NCBI GenBank assembly: GCA_016212295.1
Contig: JACRGO010000071.1
Coordinates: 1-11,533 of the forward strand
Origin: Nitrospinota bacterium
GTDB taxonomy: Bacteria > Nitrospinota > Nitrospinia > JACRGO01
Length of the DNA: 11,533 nucleotides
Reading direction: 5' to 3'
The notes beneath the pieces are model-generated. The model was given only the letters and a program-made list of their open reading frames with translations. It was not told the DNA's origin and ran no database searches. Position numbers and translations under genes: made by a program. Positions 1 through 5,453 of the stretch are shown in pieces (position 1 is the first letter of the stretch; each line of letters starts with the position of its first letter).

Positions 1-33
1 TCATAACGGCCTGTAAAATAGCCATGCCTGTAA

Positions 34-444
34 ATGAGCATAAGCATGGAAGGTGAAATTTTTACAATTTTTTTATCCAATAAAAAAGAATACCTTGTTG
101 ATTTAAAAGACTTTTTCTTATTTATGCGTAGGCTCTATAAACTTATTAAGCCTAAGGTGAATTTCAAGAGCTACAGAAATTCTCCTGAATTTAAACCGGT
201 GGCAAAGGACATAGAAGCGTCCGTTCGGGGAATGTTGAAACATTGCCGGAGAACGGAATGTGTTTTTTCGAAATGCGATATAGACCGCGTGATCTCAAAG
301 TTTGGCGAGGGCAATTCGGATTTTAACGATCAATTGATGCTTGAACTTTGCAAATACAAGGGATTCGCGCTTATTACCCACGACAGGGATTTCAGTGATT
401 GTGGTCTCACCATTTTGACCGCCAACAAACAACTTCTGGCATAA
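34..444 (+). CDS. PIN-domain protein, apparently lacking its N-terminal part
   Basis: The C-terminal half reads as a PIN-domain nuclease, the fold of VapC-type toxins. Residues about 95-136 carry a SDFND motif, a helix, an ITHDRDF strand/motif and a closing LTANKQLL. These supply the later acidic residues of the metal site. PIN proteins normally begin with an Asp on the first strand (DTNxLL-type), and no such motif is visible in residues 1-50. The reading frame has stops at 4-6, 19-21 and 31-33, so it cannot be extended upstream in frame. No Shine-Dalgarno sequence precedes the ATG at 34, and an internal start such as Met31 is equally possible. No antitoxin gene is visible, although one could lie upstream of the window. 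It may be a 5'-truncated or frameshifted remnant. The PIN assignment is fairly secure; intactness and a toxin role are not. A strong hairpin terminator follows 30 bp downstream. Confidence 0.6.
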   Translation: MSISMEGEIFTIFLSNKKEYLVDLKDFFLFMRRLYKLIKPKVNFKSYRNSPEFKPVAKDIEASVRGMLKHCRRTECVFSKCDIDRVISKFGEGNSDFNDQLMLELCKYKGFALITHDRDFSDCGLTILTANKQLLA

Positions 445-474
445 CATGGGGCATCGGTTTCAAGCAAGGAAAAT

Positions 475-498
475 AAGGCCCTTTTGGAAAAGGGCCTT
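475..498. terminator. Hairpin terminator, probably bidirectional
   Basis: AAGGCCCTTT at 475-484 pairs perfectly with AAAGGGCCTT at 489-498 around a 4-nt loop. T-rich sequence follows on the plus strand (497-500, then TTTTTT at 513-518), and A/T-rich sequence flanks the other side. It sits between the 3' end of the plus-strand PIN gene and the 3' end of the minus-strand Bax-inhibitor-1 gene, so it can serve both convergent genes. Confidence 0.8.
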
Positions 499-585
499 TT
501 AAAATCCCCAAATTTTTTCTACCTCTTTTTTTGGCGTTGGGAAAGCGCGCTTGCGGCAACGGATTTTGTTTTTTTACTTAGACCT

Positions 586-1293
586 TTATTCGCGGCGGTT
601 TCCCATTATGCGGAGGAGCATAAGAAAGAGATTAATAAAGTCGAGGTAGAGCGTCAGCGCTCCCATGATGGCTTCCTTGGTGTCTTCCTCCGTCCCTTCG
701 TTGCCGGTGATGTTCAGCATCTTTATCTTTTGCGTGTCATAGGCGGTAAGCCCCACGAAGATCAGCACCCCGGCGTAAGTGGTTAACCAGTACACAGCCG
801 GGCTTTGCAAGAAGATGTTCACCATGGACGCGATGACAATCCCCATAAGTCCCATGAACATGAAACTGCCCCATGAGGTAAGGTCATTTTTTGTTGTGTA
901 GCCATAGAAGCTCATTGCGCCGAAGGTGCCGGCGGTGGTAAGAAAAGTGGAGGTGATGGATGAGGCCGTGTAGACAAGAAAGATTGATGAAAAGGTGATG
1001 CCGGTGAGCCCCGCGTATAGCATGAAAACCGCCGTGGCCTGGCTGGCGCTCATGCGCATGACTCTTGAGGCCAGATAAAATACCAAACCTATCTGAGCGA
1101 TGGCCAGGACAATAGGCACTATGGGGTTGCCGAATACCAGGCCGAGCATCCTTTCGTCGTTTGCGACATAGTACGCCATCACGCCGGTGAAGCCGAGCCC
1201 GGCGAACATCCAGTTGTAGACGCGGACCATGAACCGTTGTTGTTCGACAGCCACGGCGCCCGTTTGCGTATTGCTCATGTAATTGCGATCCAT
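586..1293 (-). CDS. Bax inhibitor-1 / YccA family integral membrane protein
   Basis: This 235-residue protein has seven hydrophobic segments at about 25-45, 56-76, 85-108, 113-132, 142-162, 168-186 and 210-230, the topology of the BI-1/TMBIM family. The family signatures GLTAYDTQKIK (181-191) and LYLDFINLFLMLLRIMG near the C-terminus are present. Asp185 and Asp218 correspond to the paired aspartates that act as a pH-sensitive calcium-leak latch in Bacillus YetJ. Known members are inner-membrane calcium-leak channels (YetJ) or partners of the FtsH protease (YccA); which role applies here cannot be read from sequence. The ATG at 1293 was chosen because AAGAGGAG (1301-1308) lies 7 nt upstream. 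A GTG 14 codons earlier is in frame but lacks a ribosome-binding site and adds a non-family extension. It appears monocistronic, with its own promoter and a terminator downstream. Confidence 0.93.
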   Translation of the reverse strand: MDRNYMSNTQTGAVAVEQQRFMVRVYNWMFAGLGFTGVMAYYVANDERMLGLVFGNPIVPIVLAIAQIGLVFYLASRVMRMSASQATAVFMLYAGLTGITFSSIFLVYTASSITSTFLTTAGTFGAMSFYGYTTKNDLTSWGSFMFMGLMGIVIASMVNIFLQSPAVYWLTTYAGVLIFVGLTAYDTQKIKMLNITGNEGTEEDTKEAIMGALTLYLDFINLFLMLLRIMGNRRE

Positions 1294-1344
1294 TTCAGAA
1301 CTCCTCTTAAAAGATTTTTTGATCGGGATAAACACCCTTCTGTA

Positions 1345-1373
1345 AGATTAGATGAAACCTTGTCCCATGTCAA
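1345..1373 (-). promoter_or_regulatory. Sigma70-like promoter for the Bax-inhibitor-1 gene
   Basis: On the minus strand a perfect TTGACA (1368-1373) precedes TCTAAT (1347-1352, 15-nt spacer) or TAATCT (1345-1350, 17-nt spacer). Transcription would start near 1338 and give a leader of about 45 nt that includes the AAGAGGAG ribosome-binding site. The promoter overlaps the first codons of the plus-strand TPR ORF, which weakens the case for that upstream start. Confidence 0.6.
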
Positions 1374-1888
1374 TTGATGGGCCTACGGCAAAAAAACAGG
1401 CATGGATTGACAGAGTTTTTTTGCCATGTAACCTGAAATCAAAAATAGTCGCGGTGGATCTTCGCAAGGGTAATATATATCCGTTGGCGGCGCGGAGCTA
1501 TCAAAAGGCCATCAAGCTGCACCCTGATGACTCCGCCCTTTATTTCGGCCTGGCAAGGGTCTACGGGAAAATTGCGGAATATGAAAAGTCGGTGAAATGC
1601 CTGAAGAAATGCCTGCCCCTTAAACCTGATTGCCAGAAGGCGTTGGAATACCTGGACCACACATCCAGCAGAAGCAAGGATAGTGCGCGGAAAACGCAAA
1701 TTCCTGAACGTAATAATATAATCGAACGTTTGAATGCATCGAAATTTATCTTGATTGCGGCCATGCCGGGCTATGTTTTTCCTCCGCGCGTGGTCATGGC
1801 TTCATCAAATGATACCTTATGCTTTCCGAGATTCTTTTTTGCCTTTTCCCTGTTCCATTCAAATTGCATATGCTCTGTTGTATCCTAA
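1352..1888 (+). CDS. TPR-motif ORF, doubtful or remnant gene
   Basis: Residues about 41-102 form two convincing tetratricopeptide repeats: AARSYQKAIKLHPDDSALYF, then LARVYGKIAEYEKSVKCLKK followed by LPLKPDCQKALEYLD. TPRs are protein-binding helical hairpins and give no specific function. The rest is unconvincing. Residues 1-40 do not resemble a domain or signal peptide, no ribosome-binding site precedes the ATG at 1352 or the one at 1367, and the start overlaps a divergent promoter. From about residue 110 the frame runs through an intergenic repeat copy (1685-1720) and then into low-complexity sequence. The real TPR coding sequence therefore seems to be broken or capped by the repeat near nucleotide 1680. 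It is the only plus-strand ORF between minus-strand genes that has recognisable protein character. Treat it as a fragment of a larger TPR protein unless expression is shown. Confidence 0.4.
   Translation: MKPCPMSIDGPTAKKQAWIDRVFLPCNLKSKIVAVDLRKGNIYPLAARSYQKAIKLHPDDSALYFGLARVYGKIAEYEKSVKCLKKCLPLKPDCQKALEYLDHTSSRSKDSARKTQIPERNNIIERLNASKFILIAAMPGYVFPPRVVMASSNDTLCFPRFFFAFSLFHSNCICSVVS
1685..1720 (+). repeat. 36-nt leader-like repeat, copy 3 (plus orientation)
   Basis: This copy matches the reverse complement of 8518-8553 at 35 of 36 positions and that of 2548-2583 at 32 of 36. It contains GCGCGGAAAACGC, then AAATTCCTGAACG, then TAATAATATA. An ATG follows 13 nt downstream, as in the other copies, but it opens only six codons (MHRNLS then stop). 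This copy lies inside the C-terminal part of the TPR ORF. Confidence 0.85.
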
Positions 1889-1936
1889 CGCGAGATGGCT
1901 TACCGGAATAAACGCGCAGGCGTCCAGCCGCCAGTC

Positions 1937-2536
1937 CTACCACCCTATGAAAGGCTTGGACTCTTCCCTGGCGAATTCATGCTCCTCCGACCACTCCACG
2001 ATGTTCGTGTTTATGTCGGTCAGTTCCATGTTCACCTTGTAATATCGAATACTTTTTTCCTTTAAGCGCACACCCCGGCCTTCCTCGGACAGGATGGAGG
2101 AAATAGAGCCGGTCATGACATATTCGGCCCCGGCCTGCTTGCCTATTTTAACCTTGGTTTCAGCGGCAACCATGCCCCCTTTTTGATAGCTGATCTCCTT
2201 CGCGATTTTGTCGCGGGCCTCCTTGTTCACGAAGCGCACTTTATGGGTCTGGGTAAGGCCGGTGGTTAATTTCTCGGCTATGGCGCCGGTGTCGATATGC
2301 TCATCAGTGCGATTGCTGATCCCGGCTATCATGAGCACAGGTTTGTCATTGCGATTGGCTATAGGCTGATTGGACACGATTGAGGAAATCATCTTTTCAG
2401 TGACCGCCTTAAGGTCGCTGTAGGCATAATCCTTTCCCAGGTACTTGGGTTTGTCGACGTCGAGGACCGTGGTGGTGGTCTGGCAGGCGGCCAGGCCAAG
2501 CAGGCATAAAGCCAATATTGAAATTCTTTTTTTCAT
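1937..2536 (-). CDS. lpoB: LpoB-family penicillin-binding-protein activator lipoprotein
   Basis: This 199-residue lipoprotein starts with MKKRISILALCLLGLAAC; the lipobox LAAC puts the lipidated Cys at 18. Gln at +2 predicts outer-membrane sorting. The mature part fits the LpoB/YcfM family: KPVLMIAGISNRTDEHIDTG, then IAEKLTTGL, then EYVMTGSISS near residue 140, and a closing MELTDINTNIVEWSEEHEF strand pair. In E. coli LpoB crosses the periplasm to activate the bifunctional peptidoglycan synthase PBP1B. No partner PBP gene is in the window, so the target is inferred. AAGGAGGG lies just upstream of the ATG. It is the last gene of a three-lipoprotein cluster and has a possible promoter of its own within the preceding 90 bp. 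Confidence in family is high; confidence in PBP activation in this organism is moderate. Confidence 0.87.
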   Translation of the reverse strand: MKKRISILALCLLGLAACQTTTTVLDVDKPKYLGKDYAYSDLKAVTEKMISSIVSNQPIANRNDKPVLMIAGISNRTDEHIDTGAIAEKLTTGLTQTHKVRFVNKEARDKIAKEISYQKGGMVAAETKVKIGKQAGAEYVMTGSISSILSEEGRGVRLKEKSIRYYKVNMELTDINTNIVEWSEEHEFAREESKPFIGW

Positions 2537-2547
2537 GGACCCTCCTT

Positions 2548-2583
2548 TATATTATTAAGTTCGGAAATTTGCGTTTTACGCGC
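2548..2583 (-). repeat. 36-nt leader-like repeat, copy 1, directly upstream of lpoB
   Basis: On the minus strand this reads GCGCGTAAAACGC, AAATTTCCGAAC, TTAATAATATA and then runs straight into the AAGGAGGG ribosome-binding site of lpoB. It matches 33 of 36 positions with the copy at 8518-8553 (37 of 40 when extended to 2546-2585 against 8516-8555). GCGT-TTT-ACGC can form a small hairpin. Confidence 0.85.
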
Positions 2584-2589
2584 TAAAAC

Positions 2590-2620
2590 ATTATACATCA
2601 GCGCAATGGGATATTTGCAA
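2590..2620 (-). promoter_or_regulatory. Possible promoter for lpoB
   Basis: On the minus strand a perfect TATAAT (2590-2595) has TTGCAA (2615-2620) upstream with a long 19-nt spacer. A start site about 7 nt downstream of the -10 would fall near 2583, the first base of the 36-nt repeat. The repeat would then form nearly the whole 5' untranslated region. The spacer is suboptimal, so this is a candidate only. Confidence 0.45.
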
Positions 2621-2626
2621 AGGCGG

Positions 2627-3043
2627 CTAATTCCCTTCCAGATTGCCCTCCCTGGCGGTCAATTGCAATTTTACCGCGTCCTGGCGGGGAGCGGTAAAGG
2701 TAATTGATTTGGTCTCACGCGGATTAATGATTATAAGCCGCCACAGTTCCTTGGGGTCCGGGACCAGGAACCCGTTCTGGTCATGCCACACCCCCTTGAC
2801 CTCCAGAGAGACCACGGAGCTCGACTGGCTGATCAGATCAACCTGGGCCTGGTTCAGGTCGCCCGCCTTGCGGTACTTGATTTCTCCCACCTTGATTTTG
2901 CGCGAGAATAAAAAATTCTGCTCGCTGGTTTGGCTCTTCCCGGAGCCGGTATCCATCGTGACCGTTGACCCGGCCCCAGGCCCTCCAGCGCAGCCTATGA
3001 CAAACAGTAATCCCGCCAACAAAGCCACATTCCTGATTTTCAT
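2627..3043 (-). CDS. YcfL-like (DUF1425) lipoprotein
   Basis: This 138-residue lipoprotein has the signal MKIRNVALLAGLLFVIGC, with the lipidated Cys at 18 and Ala at +2, so outer-membrane sorting is expected. The mature domain resembles YcfL/DUF1425: paired strands EVKGVWHDQNGFLV, then PKELWRLIIINPRETKSITFTAP, ending in KLQLTAREG. Members are small beta-sandwich lipoproteins without a settled biochemical role, and in E. coli ycfL lies next to lpoB (ycfM). The same pairing is seen here. The start is well supported by AAGGAGGGG seven nucleotides before the ATG. It lies between the COG3014-type lipoprotein and lpoB. The upstream gap is completely filled by a repeat element, which may separate it transcriptionally from the first lipoprotein gene. 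A structural or accessory role alongside LpoB is an inference from conserved neighbourhood. Confidence 0.78.
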   Translation of the reverse strand: MKIRNVALLAGLLFVIGCAGGPGAGSTVTMDTGSGKSQTSEQNFLFSRKIKVGEIKYRKAGDLNQAQVDLISQSSSVVSLEVKGVWHDQNGFLVPDPKELWRLIIINPRETKSITFTAPRQDAVKLQLTAREGNLEGN

Positions 3044-3063
3044 ACCAAGCCCCTCCTTATAAT

Positions 3064-3237
3064 AGTGACTAAAGTTAAAAGTGAGCTAAAGTGAACTAAA
3101 GTTGAGAGTAACCCAGTTGTGGATTTTTTCCTTTTATATTTTTCCAATCTAAAAATTGAAATCTAAAATTTAAAATATCTTTTGACAGCAACTTCAAACT
3201 TTAGCTCACTTGACACTTTAGCTCACTTTAGTCACTT
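3064..3237. repeat. Inverted-arm interspersed repeat, AGTGAGCTAA family (gene-free copy)
   Basis: The left arm (3064-3108) and right arm (3191-3237) are imperfect reverse complements built of roughly 10-nt units such as AGTGAGCTAA and AGTGAACTAA. Both outer ends carry AGTGACTAAAGT, and both arms carry AAGTGAGCTAAAGT. The core (about 3120-3180) is very A/T-rich, with recurring CTAAAA/GAAATCTAAAA words, and has no ORF. The element abuts the stop codon of the COG3014-type lipoprotein (3239-3241) and ends 20 bp before the ycfL start, sparing its ribosome-binding site. Positions 3064-3090 are identical over 27 nt to 11034-11060. Confidence 0.85.
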
Positions 3238-3238
3238 T

Positions 3239-4459
3239 CTAATAAACCGATCTATAGCTTATGAATTTCTTGCCATTGGCCGGAATCCGGACCTCTCCCA
3301 GGTCCACCGTTTCCCTTTCCCGGCCGGAGCCGTCCAATAATTTCAGGCTGACTCCATGCCTGCCCGCCGGCAAGGTAACGCGCTGAATCTGCATGTTACC
3401 GGGCAGGGTCAGCCAGCTCCGGGTATCGGCCTCGTTGGTGGCGTAAAAGAATAGCAAAGCCAGGTTTCCCAAGGCGTCGGAATTGGATTTTTTTCTGATG
3501 GTTTCCGCGGCGGCGATCTTGCCCCCGGTGGCAATGCCCTGCTTTAGCAGCATCCTTCCCATTTTATCCTTTAGCTGTTCAGTGGCGATCTTCTCTATGT
3601 CATTAAGGACATGGGTGTTACCTATTGGCTTGCCGTCCACTATTACCCTGGCGCCCTGGATGACGGAATAGCGGGGGTAGTAAGCGGGGATGGCGATCAC
3701 CCTCTGGTCCTGGCGCTTCTCCGGGGACAGTCCGCATTCAAACACCACCACCAGTTCCCCGGAGCGCGGGCCTGTCTTGGGCGGTTGGACGCCGAACATG
3801 CTCTTCCAGCGGTCGTGGTCCTCCCCGCGATTAAGTTCGCCGGAAAGCCTTGCCAAATCATTTGGCAGTAACGCGAAGTCAGGCATCACCTCATAGACCT
3901 TCTTGTAGTCTATATAGGCGTCGTCCGGTTTGCCGTCCATCTCGTATAGTATACCCGAAAGATACTCGGTGAATGGATTTATCCCGTATTCGCAATCACA
4001 GCGCCGCTCGTACTTAGCCAGCTTTTCATTAAACCGCCTGATCTCCACCATGGCGTTTTCCAGGTCGTCCAGCAAGAGGTAATTAAAGGCCATGTATGTG
4101 TTGATCAGAAGTTTTTCAAAATCATCTCCGCCGTATTTAAGGATGTAGTCAGTGGCAAGCAGGCTAGCGGCCTCGCTGCTCACGCTCACGATTTCCAGCT
4201 TGTCAGCCAGCTTTTCAGCGGCGGTGAAATACCTGTTGCTCCGCTCGTACTCACCCGCGTAATGCCAGGCAAGGCCGGCGTCCAGCAAGGCAAGCAGCCT
4301 GGCGTTTCCGGCGCCATCCACCTGTTTGGAATATTCCAGGGCGGCCTCGTCGAATTTCGACTGAAGAAACAGATTGTTCGCGGGCGCGGACAAGGTCTGG
4401 TATCCGGCGCAGCCGGTTAAGACAAACAGCGCCAATAAAACGGATAGAAGGGATTTCAT
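3239..4459 (-). CDS. COG3014-type lipoprotein of the LpoB/YcfL cluster
   Basis: This 406-residue protein has the lipoprotein signal MKSLLSVLLALFVLTGC (Cys17, Ala at +2). The N-terminal half is helical and TPR-like: FDEAALEYSKQ, AGLAWHYAGEYERSNRYFTAAEK and YIDYKKVYEVMPDFALLP. The C-terminal half is strand-rich, ending LPAGRHGVSLKLLDG and NGKKFISYRSVY. From memory this matches the uncharacterised COG3014 lipoproteins found next to ycfL and lpoB in several proteobacteria; that family has no proven biochemical function. The start at 4459 was chosen because the signal peptide begins there. An in-frame ATG at 4534 would add 25 residues encoded by an interspersed repeat and would bury the signal. 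No clear ribosome-binding site precedes 4459, since the repeat begins only 15 bp upstream. It is first in a three-lipoprotein series and probably works with YcfL and LpoB at the outer membrane. Confidence 0.75.
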   Translation of the reverse strand: MKSLLSVLLALFVLTGCAGYQTLSAPANNLFLQSKFDEAALEYSKQVDGAGNARLLALLDAGLAWHYAGEYERSNRYFTAAEKLADKLEIVSVSSEAASLLATDYILKYGGDDFEKLLINTYMAFNYLLLDDLENAMVEIRRFNEKLAKYERRCDCEYGINPFTEYLSGILYEMDGKPDDAYIDYKKVYEVMPDFALLPNDLARLSGELNRGEDHDRWKSMFGVQPPKTGPRSGELVVVFECGLSPEKRQDQRVIAIPAYYPRYSVIQGARVIVDGKPIGNTHVLNDIEKIATEQLKDKMGRMLLKQGIATGGKIAAAETIRKKSNSDALGNLALLFFYATNEADTRSWLTLPGNMQIQRVTLPAGRHGVSLKLLDGSGRERETVDLGEVRIPANGKKFISYRSVY

Positions 4460-4474
4460 GAAATAAATGAGTTT

Positions 4475-4559
4475 GAATATTGAATATCGAACACCGGATT
4501 TTGAGGGTTGAAATTTTTTACCTTCGGAATTCATTACTCCTTGTTCAATATTCGATATT
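4475..4559. repeat. Inverted-arm interspersed repeat, GAATATTGAATATCG family
   Basis: The left arm (4476-4494, AATATTGAATATCGAACAC) and right arm (4541-4559) are reverse complements at 16 of 19 positions. The roughly 46-bp core reads as ordinary low-complexity sequence. The element sits immediately upstream of the COG3014-type lipoprotein, and its right part contains AAGGAGTAATG on the minus strand, a false start signal for that gene. Confidence 0.75.
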
Positions 4560-4560
4560 T

Positions 4561-4729
4561 TACTCTTTTTTAAATTTTAAATATTTTTGGCTGCTTGGTG
4601 AAAATTCATATACAGGAGGATTGCACTACGAGGGCAAGCGCGGTAAAGTGCGAATGGAAAACCTTAACTATCCAATATTTTATGCGGCTATAACGAATTG
4701 CATCTATTTATTTTTTAAATATCCATTTT
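4561..4729. other. A/T-rich intergenic stretch, no feature recognised
   Basis: This separates the 3' end of the RidA-CutA gene from repeat 4475-4559. It is rich in A/T runs. I find no hairpin with a T-run, no tRNA and no ORF with protein character. ORFs that cross it begin in the neighbouring repeat and look spurious. Confidence 0.5.
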
Positions 4730-5431
4730 TTATCCGCAATTCTCCCTCACCCAGTCAAGATACTGCGCGGAGCCGGCGTAAACGGGCAGGGCCACAACTT
4801 CCGGGACTTTGTAGCTGTGATTCTTCCGGACCCATTCGGATAATTTTTCAAAGGCTGTTCTTTTTGTCTTTATGATCAGCAGCAATTCCTTGTCGTCGCA
4901 CACCTTCCCTTCCCAGAAATATATGGAACGAAGGGAGGGGATGATGTTCACGCAGGCGGCGAGTTTGGATTCCACGATGCCCTTGGCCAATTTTTCAGCC
5001 TCCTCCCCGGATGGGACAGTCACGAACGTCACCACCACATCGGAGGGGTCCTCAACCACGGCCGTTGCCTCGATCTCCACAATAGCGCCCTTGGGAAGCG
5101 ATGAGACCTCCACGCAGGAGCGGGCGGGCTTCGAGGCGCCGAAATATTTTTCGTACACCGCGTTCATCCTGGGAAAGAGTTTCATGTCCGTCAGGAACAC
5201 CGTGGTCTTGGCCGCCTTATCCAGGGACGCGCCGCCCGCTTCCAGGATTTCCTTGAGATTAAGAATGGCTCTTTCCGTTGCCTCCTCTATTTCACCTGAT
5301 AAAAGGACGCCGCTTGCCGGGTCCAGCGGGATCTGGCCTGAGGTGTAGAGCCAGGGTCCGACCCGGACAGCCTGTTCATAAGGTCCTATGGCGGCCGGGG
5401 CCTTTGGGGTGTTGATGGTTGTTTTTTTCAT
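4730..5431 (-). CDS. RidA-CutA fusion protein
   Basis: Two complete domains lie in one 233-residue frame. Residues 1-128 are a Rid/YjgF/UK114 domain: IGPYEQAVRVG, LYTSGQIPLDP, the NLKEILEAGGASLD helix, ARSCVEVSSLPKGAIVEIEA. Arg104, Cys106 and Glu119 match the RidA active-site residues that hydrolyse reactive enamine/imine intermediates such as 2-aminoacrylate. Residues about 131-233 are a complete CutA1 domain: VVVTFVTVPSGEEAEKLAKG, KLAACVNIIPSLRSIYFWEG, ELLLIIKTKR, PEVVALPVYAG, YLDWVRENC. CutA1 forms very stable trimers and has been linked to divalent-cation tolerance. Rid proteins are also trimers, so the fusion could share a threefold axis; this is inference. The linker is only a few residues long. 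Spacing of 22 bp after PfkB suggests one operon. The ribosome-binding site is weak. Domain calls are very secure; the joint function is unknown. Confidence 0.92.
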   Translation of the reverse strand: MKKTTINTPKAPAAIGPYEQAVRVGPWLYTSGQIPLDPASGVLLSGEIEEATERAILNLKEILEAGGASLDKAAKTTVFLTDMKLFPRMNAVYEKYFGASKPARSCVEVSSLPKGAIVEIEATAVVEDPSDVVVTFVTVPSGEEAEKLAKGIVESKLAACVNIIPSLRSIYFWEGKVCDDKELLLIIKTKRTAFEKLSEWVRKNHSYKVPEVVALPVYAGSAQYLDWVRENCG

Positions 5432-5453
5432 GATTTAATATAAAGAATTTCAA

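Noticed and set aside
484-786. Plus-strand ORF of 100 residues beginning in the terminator
   Set aside because: It starts inside the hairpin and is antisense to the Bax-inhibitor-1 gene.
1889-1936. Terminator after lpoB
   Set aside because: Only a weak GGCG/CGCC stem without a T-run is visible downstream of the stop codon.
3064-3237. CRISPR array, suggested by short recurring units
   Set aside because: Units are about 10 nt with no unique spacers, the two halves are inverted and no cas gene is present.
4480-4875. Plus-strand ORF of 131 residues
   Set aside because: It starts in the GAATATTGAATATCG-type repeat, crosses A/T-rich DNA and then runs antisense through the RidA-CutA gene; no protein character.
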